DNA of 6,524 bases from Oscillospiraceae bacterium UBA3851 (GTDB taxonomy: Bacteria; Bacillota; Clostridia; Oscillospirales; Oscillospiraceae), in assembly GCA_002392625.1 (NCBI GenBank), contig DGHJ01000056.1, positions 1 through 6,524 on the forward strand. Reading direction: 5' to 3'. A model generated the notes under the pieces. The model was given only the letters and a program-made list of their open reading frames with translations, was not told the origin of the DNA and ran no database searches. Positions 1-5,977 of this stretch are shown piece after piece. Each line of letters begins with the position of its first letter. Within the stretch, counting starts at the first letter, position 1. The position numbers and the translations under genes are program-made.

Positions 1-1
1 T

Positions 2-18
2 TTCTTTCAGAAAGGAGG
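2..18 (+). other. recJ leader with RBS, possible right end of a third element copy
   Basis: The 28 bases before recJ hold AAAGGAGG (11-18), ten nt before the ATG. The preceding ttctttc resembles the attcatttt/attctttt run that precedes AAAGGAG at the right end of both structured elements. The match is short and could simply reflect a pyrimidine run before an RBS. Confidence 0.3.
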
Positions 19-28
19 CCTGCGGTCC

Positions 29-2131
29 ATGAAATTCCAGCAGTGGAAGCTCGCGCCGGTTTCGGCGGACGACGTAAACCGTCTGACGGACGCGGGCTAT
101 CCCTATCTGGTATCCTGCGTGCTGGCCGCGCGGGGCATGAGCGACCCCGCCGCGGCCGCGGAATTTCTGCTGTATGACCACCGGCTGAGCCACTCCCCCC
201 TGCTGATGGCGGACATGGACAGGGCCGTGGAGCGCATCTCCCGCGCCATTGCGGACGGGGAGAAAATGGCCGTTTACGGCGACTACGACGTGGATGGCAT
301 CACCGCCACGGTGATCCTGGTGGACTATCTCAAGAGCCGGGGCGCCGACGTGCTGCACTACATCCCCCGCCGCATCGAGGACGGCTACGGTCTCAACGCC
401 GACGCCATCGACACCCTGCACCAGCAGGGCGTCACGTTGATGATCACCGTGGACTGCGGCATCACCGGGGTGGAGGAGGTGGCCTACGCCGCCTCCCTGG
501 GCGTGGACACCGTGGTCACCGACCACCACGAGTGCAAGGAGGAGCTGCCCGCCGCCGTGGCCGTGGTGGATCCCCACCGGCCGGACTGCCCCTATCCCTT
601 CAAGCACCTGGCCGGCTGCGGTGTGGCGCTGAAGCTGGCGCTGGCCCTGGCCGGACCGGACCGGGAGGAGGCCCTCTTCTCCCGCTACTGCACCCTGGCC
701 GCCATCGGCACCGTGGCCGACGTGATGCAGATGTCCGGTGAGAACCGGGCCATCGTGTCCCGCGGCCTGGCCAATATCGACCGGTCCGACTTTATCGGTC
801 TCCACGCCCTGCTGGACGAGGCGGGGCTTTCCGGAAAGGCCATCACCTCCGTGCAGATCGGCTTCGTGCTGGCACCTCGGATCAACGCCGCCGGGCGCAT
901 GGGTGCGGCGGACATGGCCGCCGATCTTCTGCTGTGCGAGGACAGCGAACGGGCGGCCCGGCTGGCCCGCGAGCTGTGCGAGCTGAACCGGGAGCGGCAG
1001 AACGTGGAGCAGGGCATCTACTCCCAGGCCCTGGCCATGATCGACGAGCTGCCGGAGGATCAGCGCAGCGCGTTGGTGCTGGCCGACGACACCTGGCATC
1101 AGGGCGTGGTGGGCATCGTGGCCTCCCGCCTCAGTGAAAAATTCTCCTGCCCCAGCTTTATGATCCACCTGAACGGCAGCGTGGGCAAGGGCTCCTGCCG
1201 CAGCTGGGGCGGCTTCAATCTGTTCTCCGCGCTGGAATCGTGCTCCGACCTTCTGCTGGGCTTCGGCGGACACGAGCTGGCCGCCGGCTTCACCATCGAG
1301 GCCGACAAGATCCCCGCCTTCCGCAAGCGGATCAATCAGTTTGCCCGTGAATACCGGGGCGGCGAGACCCCCGTGTCCTGCCTGGACGTGGACGTGGTCA
1401 TCACCCAGCCCGGCCGCGTCACCCTGGAGGAGGCGGAGGCACTGGAGCAGCTGGAGCCCTACGGCGCCGGCAACCTGCGCCCGGTGTTCTGCCTGCGGGG
1501 CGCCACGCTGGAGCGTGTGCAGAACGTGGGCCAGAACCGCCATCTGAAGCTGCGTCTCAGCAAGGGCAGCGCCCAGTTTGACGGCATCTTCTTCTCCGCC
1601 ACCGCCGAGAGCTGCGGCTGTCAGCCCGGCAGCCGGGTGGACGCCGCCTTTTATCTGCAGGTCAACGAGTTCCGGGGCAGCCGCACCGTGCAGCTGCAGA
1701 TGGTGGACCTGCGCCCCTCCCTGGCCCCCAGCGGCCGGGAGGAGGAGTCTCTCCAATTGCTGGAGCGATGCCTGGCGGGCGAGGCGGTGCTGCCCAGGGA
1801 GGCCGTGCGCCTGATCCCCGGCCGGGACCAGTTCGTGCGGCTGTGGCGGCAGCTGCAAAAAACCGTCCCCCCGGAGGGTCTGACAACACCCTATCTGCCC
1901 CTGCTGCGGACGCTGGCTGCGTCCCTGGGCGGGGCCGACGCCTTTGTCCGCACCGCCCTGTGCCTGGAGATCTTCGCCGACCGGGGCCTGCTGGACACCC
2001 AGCGAAGCGGTGACGACGTGGCCCTCCGGCTGACCGACCGGGGCAAAAAAGTGAATTTGGAGCAGTCGCCCCTGCTGCTGCGGCTGCATGACATACTGGA
2101 CGGAACCCATCGGGGAGGTGAGAGACAATGA
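29..2131 (+). CDS. recJ: Single-stranded-DNA-specific exonuclease RecJ
   Basis: RecJ degrades single-stranded DNA 5' to 3' in recombinational and mismatch repair in the cytoplasm. The 700-residue protein shows the DHH phosphoesterase order: YGDYDVDG at 83-90 (motif I, metal-binding aspartates), EDGYGLN at 117-123, VDCGI at 141-145, the DHH triad at 165-167, ADVMQMSGENR at 230-240 and RINAAGRMG at 284-292. The DHHA1 domain follows, with WHQGVVGIVASRL at 356-368, GSCRSW at 388-393 and GGHELAAGF at 413-421. An OB-like part starts near LEPYGAGN (475-482). A C-terminal region of about 130 residues (570-700) is less conserved and resembles the extra domain of Firmicute RecJ. The start is supported by AAAGGAGG at 11-18. 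All catalytic motifs are intact. The stop overlaps the rel start by ATGA, implying translational coupling. The B. subtilis homologue is somewhat longer, so the C-terminal domain may be shorter here. Confidence 0.96.
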   Translation: MKFQQWKLAPVSADDVNRLTDAGYPYLVSCVLAARGMSDPAAAAEFLLYDHRLSHSPLLMADMDRAVERISRAIADGEKMAVYGDYDVDGITATVILVDYLKSRGADVLHYIPRRIEDGYGLNADAIDTLHQQGVTLMITVDCGITGVEEVAYAASLGVDTVVTDHHECKEELPAAVAVVDPHRPDCPYPFKHLAGCGVALKLALALAGPDREEALFSRYCTLAAIGTVADVMQMSGENRAIVSRGLANIDRSDFIGLHALLDEAGLSGKAITSVQIGFVLAPRINAAGRMGAADMAADLLLCEDSERAARLARELCELNRERQNVEQGIYSQALAMIDELPEDQRSALVLADDTWHQGVVGIVASRLSEKFSCPSFMIHLNGSVGKGSCRSWGGFNLFSALESCSDLLLGFGGHELAAGFTIEADKIPAFRKRINQFAREYRGGETPVSCLDVDVVITQPGRVTLEEAEALEQLEPYGAGNLRPVFCLRGATLERVQNVGQNRHLKLRLSKGSAQFDGIFFSATAESCGCQPGSRVDAAFYLQVNEFRGSRTVQLQMVDLRPSLAPSGREEESLQLLERCLAGEAVLPREAVRLIPGRDQFVRLWRQLQKTVPPEGLTTPYLPLLRTLAASLGGADAFVRTALCLEIFADRGLLDTQRSGDDVALRLTDRGKKVNLEQSPLLLRLHDILDGTHRGGERQ

Positions 2132-4323
2132 CGCTGGAGGAGAGATATCTGCATCTGGAGGAAACCATCCGGGCCTACAACCCGGCTGCCGACTTCCAGC
2201 AGATCCGCGCCGCCTTTGACTTTGCCGTGTCCGCCCACGCCGGGCAGCTGCGCAAGGACGGCTCACCCTTCGTCACCCACCCTCTGGCCGTGGCCCAGAT
2301 CCTGGCCGAGGAGCTGCGGCTGGACAGCGAGTCCATCATCGCCGCCCTTCTCCACGACACCATTGAAGACACCGGCGCCACCCACGCCGAGATCGCCAAG
2401 CTCTTCTCCCCCACGGTGGCGGACCTGGTGGAGGGCGTCACCAAGCTGACCCGCGTCCACTACTCCTCCAAGGAGCAGGAGCAGATGGAGAATCTGCGCA
2501 AGATGCTCATGGCCATGGCCAAGGACATCCGGGTGATCCTCATCAAGATCGCCGACCGGCTCCACAACATGCGCACCATGGAGTACCAGACGCCGGCCAA
2601 GCAGAAGCAGAAATCCTACGAGACCATGGAGATCTATGCCCCCATCGCCCACCGGCTGGGCATGCAGAAGATGAAGTGGGAACTGGAGGACCTGAGCCTC
2701 AAGTATCTGGACCCGGTGGGCTATAAGGAGATCACGGAGGAGCTGGAGGCCAAGGCCGCCGAGTACGACGGCTTCATGGACCTGACCCGCCGCCAGATCG
2801 AGGAGCGACTCCGCCAGAGCCATATCGACGGCGTCGTGTACGGCCGGCTGAAGCACCCCTACAGCATCTACCGCAAGATGTACGCTCAGAACAAGGGCAT
2901 GGAGGACGTGTTCGATTTGATCGCCTTCCGCGTCATTGTGGACACGGTGGCCGACTGCTATAACGTGCTGGGCATCATCCACGACCTGTATCACCCCATT
3001 CTGGGCCGATTCAAGGACTATATCGGCACACCCAAGCCCAACATGTACCAGAGCCTACACACCACGGTGGTGGGCCAGGGCGGCATCCCCTTCGAGGTGC
3101 AGATCCGCACCCGCGAGATGCACGAGGTGGCCGAGTACGGCGTGGCCGCCCACTGGAAATACAAGCAGAACGGCCAGGGCGCCGGCGACGAGAAAAACTA
3201 CGAGTGGGTCCGCCGCCTGCTGGAGAACCAGGAGGGCGCCGACGCCGAGGAGTTCATCCACTCCCTGAAGGTGGATCTGTTCGCCGACGAGGTGTTCGTG
3301 TTCACTCCCGCTGGCGACGTGATCAACCTGCCCGCCGGCGCCACGCCCATTGACTTCGCCTACACGATCCACTCCGAGGTGGGCAACCACATGGTGGCCG
3401 CCAAGGTCAACGGCCGCATCGTCCAGTTCGACCACAAGCTGAACAACGGCGACGTGGTGGAGGTGGAAACCTCCCCCTCCGCCCACGGTCCCAGCCGGGA
3501 CTGGACCAAGATCGCCAAATCCAGCAACGCCCGCAGCAAGATCCGCCAGTGGTTCAAGAAGGAGCGGCGGGAGGAGAACGTGGTCAACGGCAAATCCTCC
3601 TTCGAGTATGAGCTCAAGCGCGCCGGCGTCACGCTGAAGGAGCTGACGGCGGAGGAGAACCTCCCCGCGGTGCTGGATAAGGTGGGCTTCAACAACCTGG
3701 ACGACATGTACGCCGCCATCGGCTACGGCGGCGTCACCGCGTTGAAGCTGGTGGGCCGGCTGCGGGAGGAGATCAGCCGCATCCTCCGCCAGCACCAGGC
3801 CGCCCCCGTCGGAGAGCCGGCCGCCGAGGAGCCGGAGAAGCCCGGCCCGGAGCGCTACGTGCCCGGCAGCCACGGCATCGTGGTGGAAGGCATTGACAAC
3901 TGCCTGGTGAAGCTGGCCAAGTGCTGCACCCCCGTGCCCGGCGATGACGTGGTGGGCTTCATCACCCGCGGCAACGGCGTGTCCGTTCACCGCTCGGACT
4001 GTCCCAACGCCGCGCCGGAGCGCCGCAGCGGCGAGGAGGACGGCCGCTGGATCAGGGTCAGCTGGGCGGATAAGCCCGGCGGCCAATATCAGACCACCCT
4101 GGAGGTGGTGTCCAGAGACCGTCCGGATCTGATGGTGGACATCTCCACCGTCATCTCCTCCACCAAGACCCAGTTCCGGGGCCTCAGCGCCCAGATCATT
4201 CCCGACGGCTCCGTGCTGGTGACCATGGACGTGATCGTGTCCGACGCGGCGCAGCTGGGCACCGTCATGCGCCGGCTGGAGCAGCTCTCCGGCGTCAAGC
4301 GGGTCACAAGACCCGCCAAATGA
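2128..4323 (+). CDS. rel: Bifunctional (p)ppGpp synthetase/hydrolase, Rel (RelA/SpoT family)
   Basis: Long Rel-type stringent-response enzyme, 731 residues, making (p)ppGpp from ATP plus GDP/GTP and also hydrolysing it. The HD hydrolase is intact: H51 in THP, H76-D77 in LLHDTIEDT, and D143 in IKIADRLHNMRT. The synthetase has GRLKHPYSIYRKM (239-251), DLIAFR with D263, NMYQSLHT (305-312) and FEVQIRT with E323. GRFKDYI (293-299) carries the RxKD signature of bifunctional Rel rather than the ExDD of proteobacterial RelA. The TGS domain is about 389-446. After a Pro/Glu/Ala-rich linker (558-575) comes the zinc-finger/CC region, LAKCCTPVPGDD (596-607) with C599, C600 and C625, then a C-terminal ACT domain (about 652-730). 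GGAGGTG at 2114-2120 precedes the ATG by 7 nt. The start overlaps the recJ stop. In many Firmicutes apt lies between recJ and rel; here it does not. The stop codon abuts structured element copy 1. Confidence 0.97.
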   Translation: MTLEERYLHLEETIRAYNPAADFQQIRAAFDFAVSAHAGQLRKDGSPFVTHPLAVAQILAEELRLDSESIIAALLHDTIEDTGATHAEIAKLFSPTVADLVEGVTKLTRVHYSSKEQEQMENLRKMLMAMAKDIRVILIKIADRLHNMRTMEYQTPAKQKQKSYETMEIYAPIAHRLGMQKMKWELEDLSLKYLDPVGYKEITEELEAKAAEYDGFMDLTRRQIEERLRQSHIDGVVYGRLKHPYSIYRKMYAQNKGMEDVFDLIAFRVIVDTVADCYNVLGIIHDLYHPILGRFKDYIGTPKPNMYQSLHTTVVGQGGIPFEVQIRTREMHEVAEYGVAAHWKYKQNGQGAGDEKNYEWVRRLLENQEGADAEEFIHSLKVDLFADEVFVFTPAGDVINLPAGATPIDFAYTIHSEVGNHMVAAKVNGRIVQFDHKLNNGDVVEVETSPSAHGPSRDWTKIAKSSNARSKIRQWFKKERREENVVNGKSSFEYELKRAGVTLKELTAEENLPAVLDKVGFNNLDDMYAAIGYGGVTALKLVGRLREEISRILRQHQAAPVGEPAAEEPEKPGPERYVPGSHGIVVEGIDNCLVKLAKCCTPVPGDDVVGFITRGNGVSVHRSDCPNAAPERRSGEEDGRWIRVSWADKPGGQYQTTLEVVSRDRPDLMVDISTVISSTKTQFRGLSAQIIPDGSVLVTMDVIVSDAAQLGTVMRRLEQLSGVKRVTRPAK

Positions 4324-4511
4324 TTTCGCGTGAAATCTGAGGATTTCACGCGAGGAGATTTTCAGACCGCTGCGCGCACTCGCTTGCGGGGGACGCTCGC
4401 ACACTTGCGGTCTGAGAGGTGTTTTTTCTGACGCACATGTCGTCAGAAAAAACGATTCGATGTCTTCCCGGCCTGCGGGCCGGGAACTCTGCGAGGCTTT
4501 TATTCATTTTC
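4321..4511 (+). repeat. Structured intergenic element, copy 1 (four stems A-D)
   Basis: Fills the rel-dtd gap from the rel TGA to the dtd RBS. Stem A: 4327-4337 with 4342-4352, 11 bp, loop TGAG. Stem B: cagaccgc 4363-4370 with gcggtctg 4407-4414, enclosing the conserved block 4370-4388 and a small gcg...cgc hairpin. Stem C: 4421-4433 with 4441-4453, 13 bp, loop cacatgt. Stem D: ttcccggcc 4465-4473 with ggccgggaa 4478-4486, loop TGCG. A conserved tail (ctgcgaggctttt, 4489-4501) and an attcatttt run lead into the RBS. Every block has a counterpart, in order, in copy 2 at 4973-5290, with paired changes in the stems. No stem is followed directly by a clean U-run, so it does not look like a plain intrinsic terminator. 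Whether it acts as RNA (processing, regulation) or as a DNA-level palindromic repeat cannot be told from the sequence. No protein-coding capacity is evident. Confidence 0.85.
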
Positions 4512-4518
4512 AAAGGAG
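4512..4518 (+). promoter_or_regulatory. Ribosome binding site that fixes the dtd start
   Basis: AAAGGAG lies 10 nt upstream of the ATG at 4529. The following protein begins MRAVLTRVS, the usual N-terminus of the DTD family. An in-frame ATG at 4460 would run through stem D and has no such site, so 4529 is chosen. Confidence 0.85.
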
Positions 4519-4528
4519 AGCGACAACT

Positions 4529-4975
4529 ATGCGAGCAGTATTGACCCGTGTCAGCCGCGCCAGCGTGACCATCGACGGCCAGGTGGTGGGCAGCATCGGC
4601 AAGGGCTTCCTCATCCTGCTGGGCGTGGGCCAGAACGATACCGAGTCCCAGTGCGTCAAGCTGGCGGACAAGCTCACCGGCCTGCGGATCTTTGACGACG
4701 ACAACGACAAGATGAACTGGAGCCTCATGGACGTGGGGGGCGAGATCCTGGTGATCTCCCAGTTCACCCTGTACGGAAACTGCAAAAAGGGCCGCCGGCC
4801 TGAATATCTGGCCGCCGCCCGGCCGGAGCTGGCCATCCCCCTGTACGAGAAATTCGTGCAGCTGTGCCGGGACAAGGGCTTCCACGTGGAGACCGGCGTC
4901 TTCGGCGCCGACATGCAGGTGGAATCCGTCAACAACGGCCCCGTAACGCTGATCGTGGACACCGACAACCTTTGA
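4529..4975 (+). CDS. dtd: D-aminoacyl-tRNA deacylase (DTD)
   Basis: Cytoplasmic homodimeric proofreading enzyme. It hydrolyses D-aminoacyl-tRNAs (in this family also Gly mischarged on tRNA-Ala), recycling tRNA and keeping D-amino acids out of proteins. The product is 148 residues, the normal family length. It begins MRAVLTRVSRASVTIDG, has KMNWSL at 61-66, the first signature SQFTLYGN at 77-84 followed by KKGRRPEY (86-93), and the second signature NNGPVT at 135-140 containing the cross-subunit Gly-cisPro pair (137-138). All expected motifs are present, so it should be active. It is bracketed on both sides by copies of the same structured element. dtd directly after rel is a common Firmicute arrangement, so its position is ancestral even though the flanks are unusual. 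Confidence 0.97.
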   Translation: MRAVLTRVSRASVTIDGQVVGSIGKGFLILLGVGQNDTESQCVKLADKLTGLRIFDDDNDKMNWSLMDVGGEILVISQFTLYGNCKKGRRPEYLAAARPELAIPLYEKFVQLCRDKGFHVETGVFGADMQVESVNNGPVTLIVDTDNL

Positions 4976-5048
4976 TTTCGTCCAAAATCCGCGGATTTTG
5001 GACGAGGAGGCCTGCAGCCCACTGCGCGCACTCGCCTGCGTGAGACGC

Positions 5049-5116
5049 CTCGCACAGCTTCGCCTCGCTGCGCATCGGTTCGCCCGGCCAAATCAGAGAT
5101 TTGGGGGGCTCGCACA
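5049..5116 (+). repeat. 60-bp insertion within copy 2, bounded by 8-bp direct repeats
   Basis: ctcgcaca occurs at 5049-5056 and again at 5109-5116, a 60-nt period, while copy 1 has it once (4396-4403). The extra segment contains the hairpin ccaaatc-aga-gatttgg (5088-5104) and a second gcctcgc word. It looks like a nested insertion or a local duplication inside stem B. Confidence 0.6.
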
Positions 5117-5146
5117 CTTGTGGGCTGAGATGTGAAATTTCCGACG

Positions 5147-5209
5147 TATGCCAGCCCTCGCCCGCGAGGGACGAGCGGCTGCGAGGGCAAATGCCCTTGG
5201 GGTACACGC
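5147..5209 (+). repeat. Expanded apical loop of stem C in copy 2 with two hairpins
   Basis: Where copy 1 has a 7-nt loop (4434-4440), copy 2 has about 63 nt. These hold ccctcg-cccg-cgaggg (5155-5170) and agggc-aaat-gccct (5184-5197). The left arm ccctcgc (5155-5161) could instead pair perfectly with gcgaggg at 5181-5187, so two exclusive folds are possible. Confidence 0.55.
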
Positions 5210-5290
5210 CGCCGGAAATTCCGATTTCATATCTTCGCGGCGTGCGCGCCGCGAAATCTGCTATGCTTTTCCGGATGGATTCTTTTCCGT

Positions 5291-5299
5291 AAAGGAGGT
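5291..5299 (+). promoter_or_regulatory. Ribosome binding site that fixes the MBL hydrolase start
   Basis: AAAGGAGGT is a near-perfect Shine-Dalgarno sequence. GGAGG ends 4 nt before the ATG at 5303, somewhat close but usable. It rules out the longer in-frame start at 5132, which lies in element copy 2. Confidence 0.88.
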
Positions 5300-5302
5300 C
5301 CT

Positions 5303-5923
5303 ATGAAGATCTATACCACCCAGGTGGGACCCATCATGACCAACTGCTACCTCCTGTGTGACGAGGAGGCCAAGGTCTGCGCCCTCATCGACCCCGGCGA
5401 CGAGCCGGAGCGGGTGGAGCGGATGGTGGCCCAATCCGGCTGTGCGCTGCAGATGATCCTGCTGACCCACGGCCACTTCGACCACTGCACCGCCGTGCGC
5501 GGCCTGCTGGCCATCCACCCGGACGTGCCGGTATATATCCACCGGGGCGACACCATCGCGCCGGGCGAGTACAACGACCTGAAGTTCCCCCGGCTGCCGG
5601 ACCGCAACCAGCGCTACTACGCCGAGGGCGACACCGTCACCGTGGGCGGCATCACCCTCACCGTGTGGGAAACGCCGGGCCATTCCCGCGGCTCCGTCTG
5701 CCTCATCGGCGATGGGATCATCTTCTCCGGAGACACGCTGTTCCGCGCCTCCTGCGGCCGCACGGATTTCCCCGACGGCAGCTATGAGGACATCCTCCGC
5801 TCCCTGGGCCGTCTGGGCCGTCTGGAGGGCAATTACCGCGTGCTCCCCGGCCACGAGGAGGCCACCGAGCTGGATTTCGAGCGCCGGTATAACCCCTATT
5901 TGAAGCAGGGAATGAAGATGTAA
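5303..5923 (+). CDS. MBL-fold metallo-hydrolase, glyoxalase II-like
   Basis: Cytoplasmic 206-residue hydrolase of the metallo-beta-lactamase superfamily, small glyoxalase-II-like subgroup (YcbL type). The zinc ligands are all present: HGHFDH at 56-61 (H56, H58, D60, H61), H127 in TPGHSRGS, D144 in FSGDTLF and H184 in LPGHEEAT. The N-terminus (IYTTQVGPIMTNCYLL, then LIDPG at 28-32) is typical of this subgroup. There is no signal peptide and no C-terminal glyoxalase II substrate domain, so the substrate is uncertain. A thioester such as S-lactoylglutathione, or a bacillithiol/CoA analogue, would be a guess from the family. It commonly sits between dtd and hemZ in Clostridia. It follows element copy 2 and ends 6 nt before a terminator-like hairpin. 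Confidence 0.93.
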   Translation: MKIYTTQVGPIMTNCYLLCDEEAKVCALIDPGDEPERVERMVAQSGCALQMILLTHGHFDHCTAVRGLLAIHPDVPVYIHRGDTIAPGEYNDLKFPRLPDRNQRYYAEGDTVTVGGITLTVWETPGHSRGSVCLIGDGIIFSGDTLFRASCGRTDFPDGSYEDILRSLGRLGRLEGNYRVLPGHEEATELDFERRYNPYLKQGMKM

Positions 5924-5929
5924 AACCAG

Positions 5930-5960
5930 CAAGGCCGATGTTCCATCGGCCTTGATTTTT
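5930..5960 (+). terminator. Intrinsic terminator-like hairpin between the MBL gene and hemZ
   Basis: caaggccgatg (5930-5940) pairs perfectly with catcggccttg (5944-5954) over 11 bp with a 3-nt loop (TTC), followed by ATTTTT at 5955-5960. This is the canonical rho-independent form. It starts 6 nt after the MBL stop, and only 17 nt separate its U-run from the hemZ ATG. It may end the upstream transcript or act as a leaky attenuator for hemZ. It is unrelated in sequence to the A-D elements. Confidence 0.8.
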
Positions 5961-5977
5961 GACGAGGTTACTTCGCT

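Larger units (their letters stand above)
4973..5290 (+). repeat. Structured intergenic element, copy 2 (enlarged)
   Basis: Occupies the 327-nt gap between dtd and the MBL gene, in the same orientation and order as copy 1. Stem A: cgtccaaaatc 4979-4989 with 4994-5004, loop CGCG. Stem B: cagcccac 5015-5022 with gtgggctg 5120-5127. Stem C: 5134-5146 with 5210-5222, 11 of 13 paired with two A-C oppositions. Stem D: ttcgcggcg 5234-5242 with cgccgcgaa 5247-5255, loop TGCG. The tail ctgctatgctttt (5258-5270) and attctttt (5279-5286) correspond to those of copy 1. It is larger because of a 60-bp insertion inside stem B (5049-5108), an expanded stem C loop (5147-5209) and 8 extra bases at 5271-5278. 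No believable gene lies in the gap: in-frame upstream ATGs for the MBL gene would give an atypical Cys/Arg-rich extension over the stems. Confidence 0.85.

Noticed and set aside
3055..4404. Long antisense open frame opposite rel
   Set aside because: Its product is rich in H, V, L and G, as expected from the complement of GC-biased codons. It has no recognisable domain and lies over an intact conserved gene.
4422..4452. Stem C of copy 1 as a rho-independent terminator
   Set aside because: The T-run forms the left arm and the right arm is followed by cgattcg, not a U-run. The equivalent stem in copy 2 has AAATTT in place of the T-run.
4460..4528. Longer dtd start at the in-frame ATG 4460
   Set aside because: The extra 23 residues are translated from stem D and the tail of the repeat element. 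The strong RBS and the family N-terminus both point to 4529.
5239..5267. Sigma-A promoter with -10 TATGCT at 5262-5267
   Set aside because: No -35-like hexamer lies at the right distance, and copy 1 has CGAGGCT at the matching place, so the -10 resemblance is not conserved.
5132..5302. 57-residue N-terminal extension of the MBL hydrolase, or a separate small ORF in the same gap
   Set aside because: It runs over stems C and D of copy 2, has an atypical Cys/Arg-rich composition and no RBS. The strong AAAGGAGGT site marks 5303 as the start.
4324..5302. T-box, known riboswitch or hammerhead ribozyme in the two gaps
   Set aside because: I found no T-box TGGNACCGCG-type bulge, no CTGANGA...GAAA hammerhead core and no riboswitch core I recognise. 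Absence by eye does not exclude a less familiar class.
4324..5302. Integron attC sites or a CRISPR array
   Set aside because: No integrase or attC-like core sites are visible, and there are only two copies with different stems, not short identical repeats with regular spacers.
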